Source of the DNA: an uncultured Clostridia bacterium | Lineage (GTDB): Bacteria; Bacillota; Clostridia; Oscillospirales; Acutalibacteraceae | NCBI GenBank assembly: GCA_937912175.1 | Contig: CALDOU010000022.1 | Span: forward strand, 1-20,419 | DNA: 20,419 nucleotides | Direction: 5' to 3' | Shown here: positions 7,708 through 15,032 of the stretch, piece by piece | Position numbering within the stretch: position 1 is the first letter of the stretch | Layout of the letters: each line of letters starts with the position of its first letter | Made by a program: the position numbers and the translations under genes | The notes under the pieces: generated by a model | Databases searched by the model: none | What the model saw: the letters and a program-made list of their open reading frames with translations, nothing else | What the model was told of the DNA's origin: nothing

Positions 7708-7735
7708 ATTTTAGCACATTTAATAATATTTTCAA
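7708..7735 (-). promoter_or_regulatory. Promoter of the SPFH / zinc-ribbon / TPM operon
   Basis: Minus-strand -35 TTGAAA (7735-7730), a 16-base spacer and -10 TAAAAT (7713-7708) preceded by TGC, an extended -10. The A at about 7701 would begin a leader of roughly 40 bases before the ATG at 7660. It lies just past the terminator of the upstream deformylase gene, as expected. Confidence 0.6.
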
Positions 7736-7750
7736 TACATATATTGAAAA
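7729..7750. promoter_or_regulatory. Palindrome over the -35 element, candidate operator
   Basis: Perfect 9-base arms TTTTCAATA (7729-7737) and TATTGAAAA (7742-7750) around a 4-base centre. The -35 hexamer lies in the left arm. Its size and placement fit a site for a dimeric repressor or activator. It is AT-rich and could be chance; the regulator is unknown. Confidence 0.4.
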
Positions 7751-7785
7751 AACTATTTCATTTATATCCTTTTATTTCAAAAATT

Positions 7786-7828
7786 AAGCTCATTATGCAA
7801 AATTTCACAAACAATGCATAATGAGCTT
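7786..7828 (-). terminator. Long hairpin terminator after peptide deformylase
   Basis: A perfect 14-base inverted repeat, AAGCTCATTATGCA (7786-7799) with its complement at 7815-7828, around a 15-base loop. Minus-strand RNA continues into AATTTTTG. It lies 29 bases after the def stop codon and just upstream of the next operon's promoter. The loop is longer than usual, but the position is right. Confidence 0.75.
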
Positions 7829-7856
7829 TTAAATAAATAATTGTTACTAAAAATAT

Positions 7857-8294
7857 TTAAACCAAACGAGAAGTAAACAATATGCCATCCAAGTGATCAA
7901 GTTCATGGCAAAATGCTCTGGATTTTAAATCTTTTCCCATATACTTTACTTCTTTACCGTTTCTATCAAACCCTTTGACAGTTACAAACATTGGTCTTAA
8001 AGTCTTTCCGTATTTATTTGGACAGGAAAGACATCCCTCTTGTTCACGTTGTTCACCGCCGGACTCAACTATAACCGGATTTACCAACTCAATATCCCCA
8101 TCGCCAACATTTATTACCACAACTCGTTTTAAAATACCTATTTGGGGTGCTGCCAACCCTACTCCGTTTTCATGACGCATAGTCTCAAACATATCATCAA
8201 TTAATATTCCAAGATTATCATCGAATTTTTCTACCGCCCTACACTTTTTATAAAGTATCGGGTCTCCTTCTATTCTGATTGTTCTGAGTGCCAT
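7857..8294 (-). CDS. def: Peptide deformylase
   Basis: A 145-residue cytosolic metalloenzyme that removes the formyl group from the N-terminal methionine of new proteins. All three family motifs are intact: GVGLAAPQ (44-51), EGCLS (86-90) with metal ligand C88, and HELDH (130-134) with ligands H130 and H134 and the catalytic E131. The length is typical of the short clostridial form. The protein stops nine residues after HELDHL, with no long C-terminal extension. The ATG at 8294 has AAGGAG 6 bases upstream. It follows the sortase gene by 39 bases and is probably co-transcribed with it. No formyltransferase gene (fmt), the frequent partner of def, is visible, so this may be one of several deformylases. 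Confidence 0.96.
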   Translation of the reverse strand: MALRTIRIEGDPILYKKCRAVEKFDDNLGILIDDMFETMRHENGVGLAAPQIGILKRVVVINVGDGDIELVNPVIVESGGEQREQEGCLSCPNKYGKTLRPMFVTVKGFDRNGKEVKYMGKDLKSRAFCHELDHLDGILFTSRLV

Positions 8295-8333
8295 ACTATT
8301 CTCCTTATTATATTTATCGTTTCAACACCGTTT

Positions 8334-9143
8334 TTACCGATTTTTTTCATACCAACATCTCGGCATTAAAGGATTTTTGGCTTTTGATGCTTTTTCCACG
8401 CCCGCCAACCGTTCCTCACCTTTTCTGACTTTACGTGCCACAATTACCGTTCTGAAATCTTTAAATTCATATGAACATGTGGAAAGAGTAAGTAACTGAT
8501 CACTTGCATTGATATCAATGGGGATATCAAGAAGAGAACGTTTTTTTACGTTTTCTACGTATTCCATAAATGTAGCGTCATTTTTAAAATCAGAAATTAT
8601 ATAATTAAAAATCTCACCTTGTTCAGGAAGGGTATTTGTTTTAAAAACGGAAAATATTTTCCAATCGGCTTCTTCTTTTAATGTATTAAATTCTATTATA
8701 GGGTTTTGCCTATAAAATTCCAAATCGGAAAATTTCATTAAATCCGCAAACATTTGGCCGTTTCTCATATGATGACCATGCAAAATTATATTTTTGGAAT
8801 TTATACCCATATTGCAAGAGGTATCTATAAAAATACTCCCATATTGAGAATATTCTTTTTTATAATTGTGAGTAAGATAATACATTCTGTCATTCTCACT
8901 TTGCAATACAGGATAATCTATGCGCGTTCCACTGATGAATACCCAACCTTTTATATCTTGATTTATCTGTGAAAGACTTTTTAATCTATCCTCATTAGGT
9001 ATATCATCATTATGAAAAATTTCTTTTGCGTCATTATAAGACATCTCTGTTAAACGCGGATCTATAATAAGAATTTTAATAATCATACCCGCGGAAACAA
9101 TAAACGCAACTATACATATCCACTTTATTATTTTTTTAACCAT
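8334..9143 (-). CDS. srtB: Class B sortase
   Basis: A 269-residue membrane-anchored cysteine transpeptidase of the Gram-positive cell surface, joining sorting-signal proteins to peptidoglycan or pilin partners. An N-terminal membrane helix (about 5-27) is followed by the sortase barrel. Catalytic elements are the GHHM motif (H124), TLSTC (C223) and R231 in FRTVIVARK. The long segment between H124 and C223, with a helix, is typical of class B. No protein with an obvious LPxTG- or NPxTN-type sorting signal is encoded nearby, so the substrates lie elsewhere. The ATG at 9143 follows AGGTGA. The C-terminal tail of about 30 basic residues after the catalytic core (AGVEKASKAKNPLMP) is slightly longer than usual. 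It is followed by def. Confidence 0.92.
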   Translation of the reverse strand: MVKKIIKWICIVAFIVSAGMIIKILIIDPRLTEMSYNDAKEIFHNDDIPNEDRLKSLSQINQDIKGWVFISGTRIDYPVLQSENDRMYYLTHNYKKEYSQYGSIFIDTSCNMGINSKNIILHGHHMRNGQMFADLMKFSDLEFYRQNPIIEFNTLKEEADWKIFSVFKTNTLPEQGEIFNYIISDFKNDATFMEYVENVKKRSLLDIPIDINASDQLLTLSTCSYEFKDFRTVIVARKVRKGEERLAGVEKASKAKNPLMPRCWYEKNR

Positions 9144-9175
9144 TTAATCACCTAATGTTTTATTCAAACATAAAG

Positions 9176-9202
9176 CAAGAAAGTCTTCCATCGACTTTCT
9201 TG
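9176..9202 (-). terminator. Hairpin after the small zinc-ribbon gene
   Basis: A perfect 10-base inverted repeat, CAAGAAAGTC (9176-9185) with GACTTTCTTG (9193-9202), around a 7-base loop. It lies 20 bases after the stop of the gene ending at 9222. The T-richness after the stem (CTTTATGTTTG on the minus strand) is modest, so termination may be partial and allow read-through into the sortase gene. Confidence 0.6.
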
Positions 9203-9221
9203 AATAATAAATTATTAAAAA

Positions 9222-9647
9222 TTAATCTTCAAAATCAGCAAAGTCATCAATTTCGTCTTTTTGGGAATCTGATTTTTCTTTAGTTTGTTCATCTAATTTT
9301 TTTCCGCATCGAGCACAATATATAGCACTGGTTTCATTTTGATTTCCGCAGGCTTTACACAATATTTTATTTTTTAAAGAAGCAATTTGATTTTTTAAAT
9401 CTTCAATTTGAAGACTGATATTATTGATTTGTGCAATACTCATTTTTACGTCGGCGTTATCTTCCACGCCTTCTTTTTCATTTTTATATACTGTTTTTCC
9501 TAAATTTTCAAACTCACTTTTAAGTTCGGCTTTAAGTTCGGCAAGTTTTATGTTTAATTTAGAAACATCAACATATTGTCCCGCTTTTTCTCCAAAAGCA
9601 TCTACCGCTCCTTTGGCCTTTATTAAAATATCTTCAAATACTCCCAT
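9222..9647 (-). CDS. Small coiled-coil zinc-ribbon protein, function unknown
   Basis: A 141-residue soluble protein. An amphipathic N-terminal helix beginning MGVFEDILIKAKG is followed by two coiled-coil stretches (about 29-60 and 66-94), a single zinc ribbon with C97/C100 and C111/C114, and an acidic disordered tail ending in FADFED. Similar short zinc-ribbon proteins are common in clostridia without assigned function. The layout of a short amphipathic helix, then coiled coils, recalls PspA/LiaH membrane-stress proteins, although it is much shorter than their roughly 220 residues and I see no clear sequence match. The zinc ribbon resembles those of the SPFH protein 1.6 kb downstream. The ATG at 9647 has AAGGAG about 11 bases upstream. 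A strong promoter precedes it and a hairpin follows it, so it is probably a single-gene transcript. Confidence 0.75.
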   Translation of the reverse strand: MGVFEDILIKAKGAVDAFGEKAGQYVDVSKLNIKLAELKAELKSEFENLGKTVYKNEKEGVEDNADVKMSIAQINNISLQIEDLKNQIASLKNKILCKACGNQNETSAIYCARCGKKLDEQTKEKSDSQKDEIDDFADFED

Positions 9648-9685
9648 TTTTAGACCATCTCCTTAATTTGTTTTTGGTTTTATCA

Positions 9686-9714
9686 ATTATAACTAAAAAA
9701 TGTAAAAAAATCAA
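9686..9714 (-). promoter_or_regulatory. Promoter of the small zinc-ribbon gene
   Basis: Minus-strand -35 TTGATT (9714-9709), a 17-base spacer and a consensus -10 TATAAT (9691-9686), about 38 bases before the ATG at 9647. This near-consensus vegetative promoter suggests steady, fairly high expression. Confidence 0.75.
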
Positions 9715-9763
9715 CCCTTGTTTAAAATTATTTTTTGATAATATGTATTTTATGATTTGAAAT

Positions 9764-9801
9764 TTAAAATTGTTAAAAATATATTATAACATCAATTTTA
9801 A
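9764..9801 (-). terminator. Possible weak terminator after relA
   Basis: A 9-base inverted repeat, TTAAAATTG (9764-9772) with CAATTTTAA (9793-9801), around a 20-base loop, 25 bases after the relA stop. It has only two G-C pairs in total and no clear T-run, so it is at best a weak terminator and may be chance in AT-rich DNA. Confidence 0.2.
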
Positions 9802-9825
9802 TATTATTTTTTGTTATGCAAAAAC

Positions 9826-12027
9826 TTATACTCTTTTAACCGAAGTTACACCTTTAATTCTTGCCAAATTATTAATAATAAAAGTAAGGTGATCCAAATT
9901 TTTTATACTTATAATAGCTGTAACATTAATCTTATTATCCGGCAATAATTTAGAGTTGAACATTTTCACTTTAAGGTTCATCGCCGAAAGTTTTTTCGTA
10001 ATGTCGGTTAAAAGATCATCCCGTTCGTTAGCATTAATTTCAATGTTTGTATCAAACGCACTTGAAATATTGTCAGACCACGATGCATTAACCCATCTTT
10101 CGGAGTTTTCCGGATTTTTCAAAGAAGAAATTGCATTTTGACAATCACATTTATGAACCGATATTCCATATCCTTTAGTTACAAAACCTATTACGCTATC
10201 CCCCGGCAAAGGATTGCAACATTTTGCAAATTTTACAAAACAATTTTTCATGTCGTTCACTATAATATCACCCGAATTTTTAATCGGTGCATTAGTGGTA
10301 TGAGGAGAACTGACATTAACAAAAATCGGTGAACCTTTATGTTCGATTTTTTCTCTTCTGTTATAATCGTTTTTCAAACGCGGCATAATTCGCCAAAGTT
10401 GTATACCGCCATATCCTATGGCAGCAAAAAAATCATTTATCCCGTTACATTGATTTTTCTTTATAACCGATTCTAAAAATTCTTCCAATTCGTCTTCGGA
10501 AATAAAAATTTTATTCTTCTTAAGTTCTAATTCTAACTCTGCTTTTCCTTCAACGATATTTTCTTCTTTTCGTTCTTTTTTAAACCATTGCTTAATTTTA
10601 TTTCTGGCTTCACTTGTTTTAACTATGCCAATCCAATCTCTGCCCGGACCTTTATCTGCACTGTGAGTACTTATTATGTCTACTATCTCACCGGTTTTAA
10701 GAACATAATTCAGCGGTACTATTTTTCCGTTTACTTTAGCACCGACCATGTGGTTTCCGAGCTCAGTATGAATTGCATAAGCAAAATCAATAACAGTTGA
10801 ACCGGTAGGTAAACTTATTACGTCGCCCTTAGGAGTTAAAATAAAAATTTCTTTCGGCACCAAATCTGATTTAATATTGCCGACTACATCCGTAACATCT
10901 TCAACATCGCGGTGGTTGTCCAATAATTTTCTAACCCAAGCCAAAGATTCAGTTAAAGAGTCGTCTTTTCCCATAATTCCGAGCTTATATTTCCAATGTG
11001 CCGCTATACCGTATTCAGCAGTCTGGTGCATTTCCCAAGTTCTTATCTGTATTTCAAAAGGAATGCCCTCTTTGCTCAAAACAGTAGTATGAAGCGATTG
11101 ATACATGTTGGTTTTCGGAATGGATATATAATCCTTAAAACGCCCCGGCACTGGTTGAAACATATCATGAACTATACCGAAAACATTATAGCAATCATTT
11201 ATCGTATTGACTATAACTCTTACAGCGTATATATCATAAATTTGATCCATGGATTTGCCTTTTATATATATTTTTTTATATATCTCATTGGCGCTTTTCA
11301 CACGACCTTCTATATATACATCGGGTATATATTTTTGAAGACGATCCATAATACGTTTTTTTATTAAATTTATAAATTTTTCTCTGTCGTCTTTTTTTAA
11401 AGCCAAGGAATTTTCAATTTCGGAATAAGCCACAGGGTCCAAACACTTAAGGGATATATCTTCCAATTCATCTTTAATGGTTCTGATACCCAAACGGTGT
11501 GCAATCGGTGCAAAGACTTCCATATTTTGCAAAGATTTATCCCTGCGTTTTTGCATGGGCATACACTCGATTGTGCGCATGTTTTGAAGCCTGTCGGCCA
11601 ACTTTATCATTATCACTCGGATATCATGAGACATTGCCAAAAGCATTTTTCTGATATTTTCCGCTTGCTGTTCTTCTCTGGAAGATGATGGGATTTTTTT
11701 TAGCTTGGTCACCCCATCAACCAAATCTGAAATTTCTTTCCCAAATAATGCTTTTATATCTTCTTGAGTAACATAGGTATCTTCAACTACATCATGAAGT
11801 AAAGCGGCAGCAACCGAAAAGCTGTCCATTCCCATTTCCACCAATATGTAAGCAACGGAAATAGGGTGTAAAATATATTCCACTCCGGAAACTCTTTTTT
11901 GATTGCGGTGCGCTTTATAGGCAACTTTATAAGCTTTTTCTATTATTTTTAAATCATAGTTTTTCCCGGTTTGTTCAATTAAGTCCAAAAGTTCATCATA
12001 GGTATGATAATTAAACTTTCCGTCCAA
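9826..12027 (-). CDS. relA: Bifunctional (p)ppGpp synthetase/hydrolase (RelA/SpoT family)
   Basis: A 733-residue stringent-response enzyme. It makes (p)ppGpp from ATP and GDP/GTP during starvation and also breaks it down. Domains in order: a hydrolase HD domain with HPISVA (54-59) and intact HDVVEDT (78-84), so hydrolysis should be active; the synthetase domain with GRVKSANEIYKK, YQSLHTTV and EIQIRT, all intact; a TGS domain (about 393-453) with FAYAIHTELG; a zinc-finger segment with CFVKFAKCCNPLPGD; and a C-terminal ACT domain. The length fits Firmicutes Rel. No ATG is available. TTG at 12027 is preferred because GGGGAG lies 8 bases upstream; TTG at 12033 abuts this site. It starts 2 bases after the recJ stop, so the two are probably translationally coupled. 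The apt gene often found between recJ and relA is absent. Confidence 0.95.
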   Translation of the reverse strand: MDGKFNYHTYDELLDLIEQTGKNYDLKIIEKAYKVAYKAHRNQKRVSGVEYILHPISVAYILVEMGMDSFSVAAALLHDVVEDTYVTQEDIKALFGKEISDLVDGVTKLKKIPSSSREEQQAENIRKMLLAMSHDIRVIMIKLADRLQNMRTIECMPMQKRRDKSLQNMEVFAPIAHRLGIRTIKDELEDISLKCLDPVAYSEIENSLALKKDDREKFINLIKKRIMDRLQKYIPDVYIEGRVKSANEIYKKIYIKGKSMDQIYDIYAVRVIVNTINDCYNVFGIVHDMFQPVPGRFKDYISIPKTNMYQSLHTTVLSKEGIPFEIQIRTWEMHQTAEYGIAAHWKYKLGIMGKDDSLTESLAWVRKLLDNHRDVEDVTDVVGNIKSDLVPKEIFILTPKGDVISLPTGSTVIDFAYAIHTELGNHMVGAKVNGKIVPLNYVLKTGEIVDIISTHSADKGPGRDWIGIVKTSEARNKIKQWFKKERKEENIVEGKAELELELKKNKIFISEDELEEFLESVIKKNQCNGINDFFAAIGYGGIQLWRIMPRLKNDYNRREKIEHKGSPIFVNVSSPHTTNAPIKNSGDIIVNDMKNCFVKFAKCCNPLPGDSVIGFVTKGYGISVHKCDCQNAISSLKNPENSERWVNASWSDNISSAFDTNIEINANERDDLLTDITKKLSAMNLKVKMFNSKLLPDNKINVTAIISIKNLDHLTFIINNLARIKGVTSVKRV

Positions 12028-12029
12028 AA

Positions 12030-14144
12030 TCAACTCTCCCCTTTTTCGTTATAATTTTTAATCACAAATCTTTTTAGGCCTTTTAAAATTTCAGAATCTT
12101 CAATATTGACTTTATTTTTTAAATTATTAATGGAAATTCGGAACTTATCTACGCTTTTATTTAGTTTTAAAATACCAAGCTCCTCAAAAACATCCAACGC
12201 AACATATATTTTAAATATATTGTTTTGATTATCAAATAACCGACTGTTTAATAAATCAACACGTATGGGATGACTTTTAATAAGTCTTAAATATTTATAA
12301 ATTTTAGTAAAATCTTCACGCAAAGGAATAAGCGAATTTATATCGTTCAAATCATTAATATTTTTTTCAAAACCTTCGCTTCTTAACTTATCGTAAATGC
12401 TTTTTTGATTTAAAATTTCTTTTAAATCAACTTTTGACAATTTTAAATCCACTAAATAAGCAGATACACTAACATTATTTTTATAATTATTTTCTGCCAA
12501 ACGTACAGCTACATCTAATTTTTCACCTTCATAGTACATAAAATCACTTACAGTCTTATTAAAACATAAAACCTCAAAATAATGCCCATTTTTAGAAAAT
12601 TTAAGTTTTAAGTGTTTTCCTTGACTAAGCTGATACACTTTTTCCAAAGTCATATCAAAAAAACCGAATATAGGTTCCGGGTTTCCTTTCCCGAACGGTT
12701 CCAAATCTTTGATACCGTTTAGTAACTCCAATGAAACGTCGGCCGGTTCAAGAACAGCATCAATATTGATTTTTGAAAACGGCATTTCTATATCTTTTGA
12801 AAATTCTAAAATTTCATTTTTAAAATCTTTTATTTTATTTGTTTCCAAACTAAATCCCGCAGCTGAAGTATGCCCACCAAACCTCGATAAATATTGGGAG
12901 CAAGAAGATAATACTTTATAAATGGAGAAATTTTCTAAACTTCTGCACGAACCCCTGGATGTTTCCCCCTCTATGGTAATAAGTATGCACGGTTTGTTAT
13001 ATTTTTGCGTCACTTTTGAAGCAACAATTCCTAAAACTCCGTGTTCCCAGTTTTTTCCCTCGGCAATTATAATTTTTTCTTTTTTTCTTTCGGGTTCTTT
13101 ATTAAGTAATTTTTCGACTTCTTCAAAAATTTTATTTTCGGTATCTTTTCTTAATATATTTAATTTTTCCAATTCTTCACAAAAACAATAAGACTCGCCC
13201 AAATCTTCACAAACCAACAATTCAAACGCCAGTTTTGCTCTTTCTATTCTGCCACATGCGTTAATACGGGGTACAATACCAAAAGCTATATCAGATACAC
13301 ATAATTGTTTTTCATTAAAATTCAAACAATCAATCAATGCTTTTATTCCGGGCCTTTTGGAACAACAAATATTTTCAATACCCTTTTCGACAATTTTTTT
13401 TGATTCACCAAATAACTCAATGGAATCTCCGATAGTACCCAAAGCAACTAAATCGGAAAATTCATTTAACAGGCTTTCAAAACTCCGACTTCCGCTTTCC
13501 AAAGCTTCCACCACTTTGAAAGCCACCCCTACTCCCGCAAAATTTTTATATTTAATCCCCAAACATTCATTTCTATAAGGGTCAACCGCTGCATCACATA
13601 TCGGGACCGTATCTTGAACCTTATGATGATCTGTAATCAATACGCTTATTCCCAAAGATTTGGCATATTCAACCTCATCAAACGCTACAATCCCATTATC
13701 CACCGTGAAAATAACATCTGTATTTTGGCTTTTTATAAAGTCAATTGCGTTTTTATTAAGACCATACCCATCCCTGTTTCTTTCGGGTATATAGCAAATA
13801 ACATTCGCATTTTTGCCTTTTAAATATTTATACATTAATGCCGTGGATGTAATACCGTCCGCATCGTAATCTCCGTAAATACAAATTTTTTCTTCGTTTT
13901 TTATTGCTTCTTTAAGGCGTTTTACAAGCTTTTCCATATCATAGAATTCAAAAGGATCCACAGGTTTAAAATTTATATTTAAAAATTCACTTATGGCAAG
14001 TTCCGTATCAATACCACGATTACACAAAATTTCAGTTGCCAAAAACGATAAATTGAATTTATCCGCAAGTTTTTTGATTTTTTCATTTAATAAATTTTCA
14101 GGGTTACAACTTTTAAACACCCATTCTTGTATACTATCCAGCAT
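12030..14144 (-). CDS. recJ: Single-stranded-DNA-specific exonuclease RecJ
   Basis: A 704-residue DHH-superfamily 5'-3' single-strand exonuclease acting in recombination, mismatch and base excision repair. The phosphoesterase motifs are intact: GDYDADG (91-97), TVDNG (147-151) and DHH (172-174), ligands of the two catalytic metals. A DHHA1 domain follows, with HGVLGIVASKV, GSCRS and RFGGHTSAAG, then an OB-fold region containing LEPFGKGNPEP. The C-terminal 150 or so residues resemble the extra domain of Firmicutes RecJ and are less conserved. The ATG at 14144 lies about 5 bases after AAGGCGG; a GTG at 14150 overlaps that site and is unlikely. It is followed 2 bases later by relA, a common Firmicutes pairing, and preceded by tcdA with a gap of 85 bases. 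Confidence 0.95.
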   Translation of the reverse strand: MLDSIQEWVFKSCNPENLLNEKIKKLADKFNLSFLATEILCNRGIDTELAISEFLNINFKPVDPFEFYDMEKLVKRLKEAIKNEEKICIYGDYDADGITSTALMYKYLKGKNANVICYIPERNRDGYGLNKNAIDFIKSQNTDVIFTVDNGIVAFDEVEYAKSLGISVLITDHHKVQDTVPICDAAVDPYRNECLGIKYKNFAGVGVAFKVVEALESGSRSFESLLNEFSDLVALGTIGDSIELFGESKKIVEKGIENICCSKRPGIKALIDCLNFNEKQLCVSDIAFGIVPRINACGRIERAKLAFELLVCEDLGESYCFCEELEKLNILRKDTENKIFEEVEKLLNKEPERKKEKIIIAEGKNWEHGVLGIVASKVTQKYNKPCILITIEGETSRGSCRSLENFSIYKVLSSCSQYLSRFGGHTSAAGFSLETNKIKDFKNEILEFSKDIEMPFSKINIDAVLEPADVSLELLNGIKDLEPFGKGNPEPIFGFFDMTLEKVYQLSQGKHLKLKFSKNGHYFEVLCFNKTVSDFMYYEGEKLDVAVRLAENNYKNNVSVSAYLVDLKLSKVDLKEILNQKSIYDKLRSEGFEKNINDLNDINSLIPLREDFTKIYKYLRLIKSHPIRVDLLNSRLFDNQNNIFKIYVALDVFEELGILKLNKSVDKFRISINNLKNKVNIEDSEILKGLKRFVIKNYNEKGES

Positions 14145-14180
14145 TTTCACCGCCTTTTATTCTTATCTTTATTTTATTCC

Positions 14181-14209
14181 TATATATTAAATATTACAAT
14201 AATCATCAA
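14181..14209 (-). promoter_or_regulatory. Possible promoter before recJ-relA
   Basis: Minus-strand TTGATG (14209-14204), a 17-base spacer and TATATA (14186-14181), about 37 bases before the recJ start. Both hexamers are imperfect in AT-rich DNA, so this is tentative; recJ may instead be read from tcdA. Confidence 0.3.
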
Positions 14210-14229
14210 CCGTTAATCCGATAAAATTT

Positions 14230-14943
14230 TTATGTGAAATTTATTATATCTTTAATTACTTCACCGGCTAAAATCAAACCTGCCACCGACGGAACAAACG
14301 CAATACTTGCATTAATTCTTTTTCCGGTTTTATCGTCCAAGCCTTCATCAGGCACATATAAAGGTTTTTCTTTCGAATATAAAACTTTAAGGCTTTTTAT
14401 ATTTCGTTTTTTTAATTCTCTACGCATAACCCGAGCAAGAGGGCAAATCGACGTTTTATAAATATCAGATATCTCAAAACCAAGGGGATTTATTTTATTC
14501 CCCGTTCCCATACAACTTATAATAGGTATATTATTTTTTTCTGCTTTTTCTATTATTAAAATTTTCGAGGATATTGTATCAATAGCATCAACAATGTAAT
14601 CGTATTCTGAAAAATCATAGTTTTTCTCATTTTCGTAACTAAAAAAACAATTATAACATTGAACACAAGCAGACGGATTTATTTTTAATATTCGATCTTT
14701 CATAACCTCTGTTTTATATTCACCGACAGTTAAAGTATCCGCTATCAATTGACGGTTAATATTTGAGGGTTCGATTTTATCTCCGTCAAAAACACTTATG
14801 TTTTCAATACCACTTCTTACCAAGGCTTCTGTGGCATAAGAGCCCACGCCACCCAATCCGAAAACCGCAACTTTGGATTTTTTTAATTTATTAAAAGCTT
14901 TTTCGCCAATCATTAATTTTGTTCTTAAAAAATAATCGTTTAT
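14230..14943 (-). CDS. tcdA: tRNA threonylcarbamoyladenosine dehydratase, probable ATA start
   Basis: A 237-residue E1-like enzyme of the ThiF/MoeB/YgdL family that uses ATP to dehydrate and cyclise t6A37 to ct6A in tRNAs reading ANN codons. Motifs are the ATP-binding FGLGGVGS (28-35), D53-G-D55, N61-I-N-R-Q65, K77 and the VDAIDT segment. The C-terminal MRRELKKR and GTGNKINP stretches distinguish TcdA from ThiF and MoeB. The first ATG (14913) has no ribosome site and would remove the family's N-terminal F-x-R-T-x-L-x-x-G element. Reading upstream gives NDYFLRTKLMIGE in frame, back to ATA at 14943, which is directly preceded by an in-frame stop. AAAGGG lies 9 bases before ATA. The ATA start is therefore preferred; otherwise the gene is 14230-14913. 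It stands between the ABC transporter terminator and recJ. Confidence 0.88.
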   Translation of the reverse strand: MNDYFLRTKLMIGEKAFNKLKKSKVAVFGLGGVGSYATEALVRSGIENISVFDGDKIEPSNINRQLIADTLTVGEYKTEVMKDRILKINPSACVQCYNCFFSYENEKNYDFSEYDYIVDAIDTISSKILIIEKAEKNNIPIISCMGTGNKINPLGFEISDIYKTSICPLARVMRRELKKRNIKSLKVLYSKEKPLYVPDEGLDDKTGKRINASIAFVPSVAGLILAGEVIKDIINFT

Positions 14944-14952
14944 TTAAATCAT

Positions 14953-14958
14953 CCCTTT
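14953..14958 (-). promoter_or_regulatory. Ribosome binding site deciding the ATA start of tcdA
   Basis: AAAGGG on the minus strand (14958 to 14953), 9 bases before ATA at 14943. It resembles ribosome sites of neighbouring genes (AAAGGGGA, AAGGGTG). An ATG directly after it reads only ATG ATT TAA, a two-codon frame ending at the base before ATA. Confidence 0.55.
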
Positions 14959-14987
14959 GTATATTGGTAAAATTTCAAAAAATAAAA

Positions 14988-15012
14988 ACCAGATAAACTT
15001 AATTATCTGATT
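14988..15012 (-). terminator. Terminator after the ABC transporter operon
   Basis: A 7-base perfect stem, CAGATAA (14990-14996) with TTATCTG (15003-15009), around a 6-base loop. A G-U and A-T pairs extend it on the minus strand, and a T-run follows on that strand (GGTTTTTATTTTTTG). It starts 21 bases after the permease stop. T-runs on both sides could let it work in both directions. Confidence 0.75.
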
Positions 15013-15032
15013 TTTTTAAATTAATATCAAAC

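Noticed and set aside
7661..7785. Sigma-W-type promoter (TGAAAC...CGTA) for the SPFH operon
   Set aside because: TGAAAT is present but there is no matching CGTA at the right distance; the vegetative-type promoter at 7708-7735 explains the region better.
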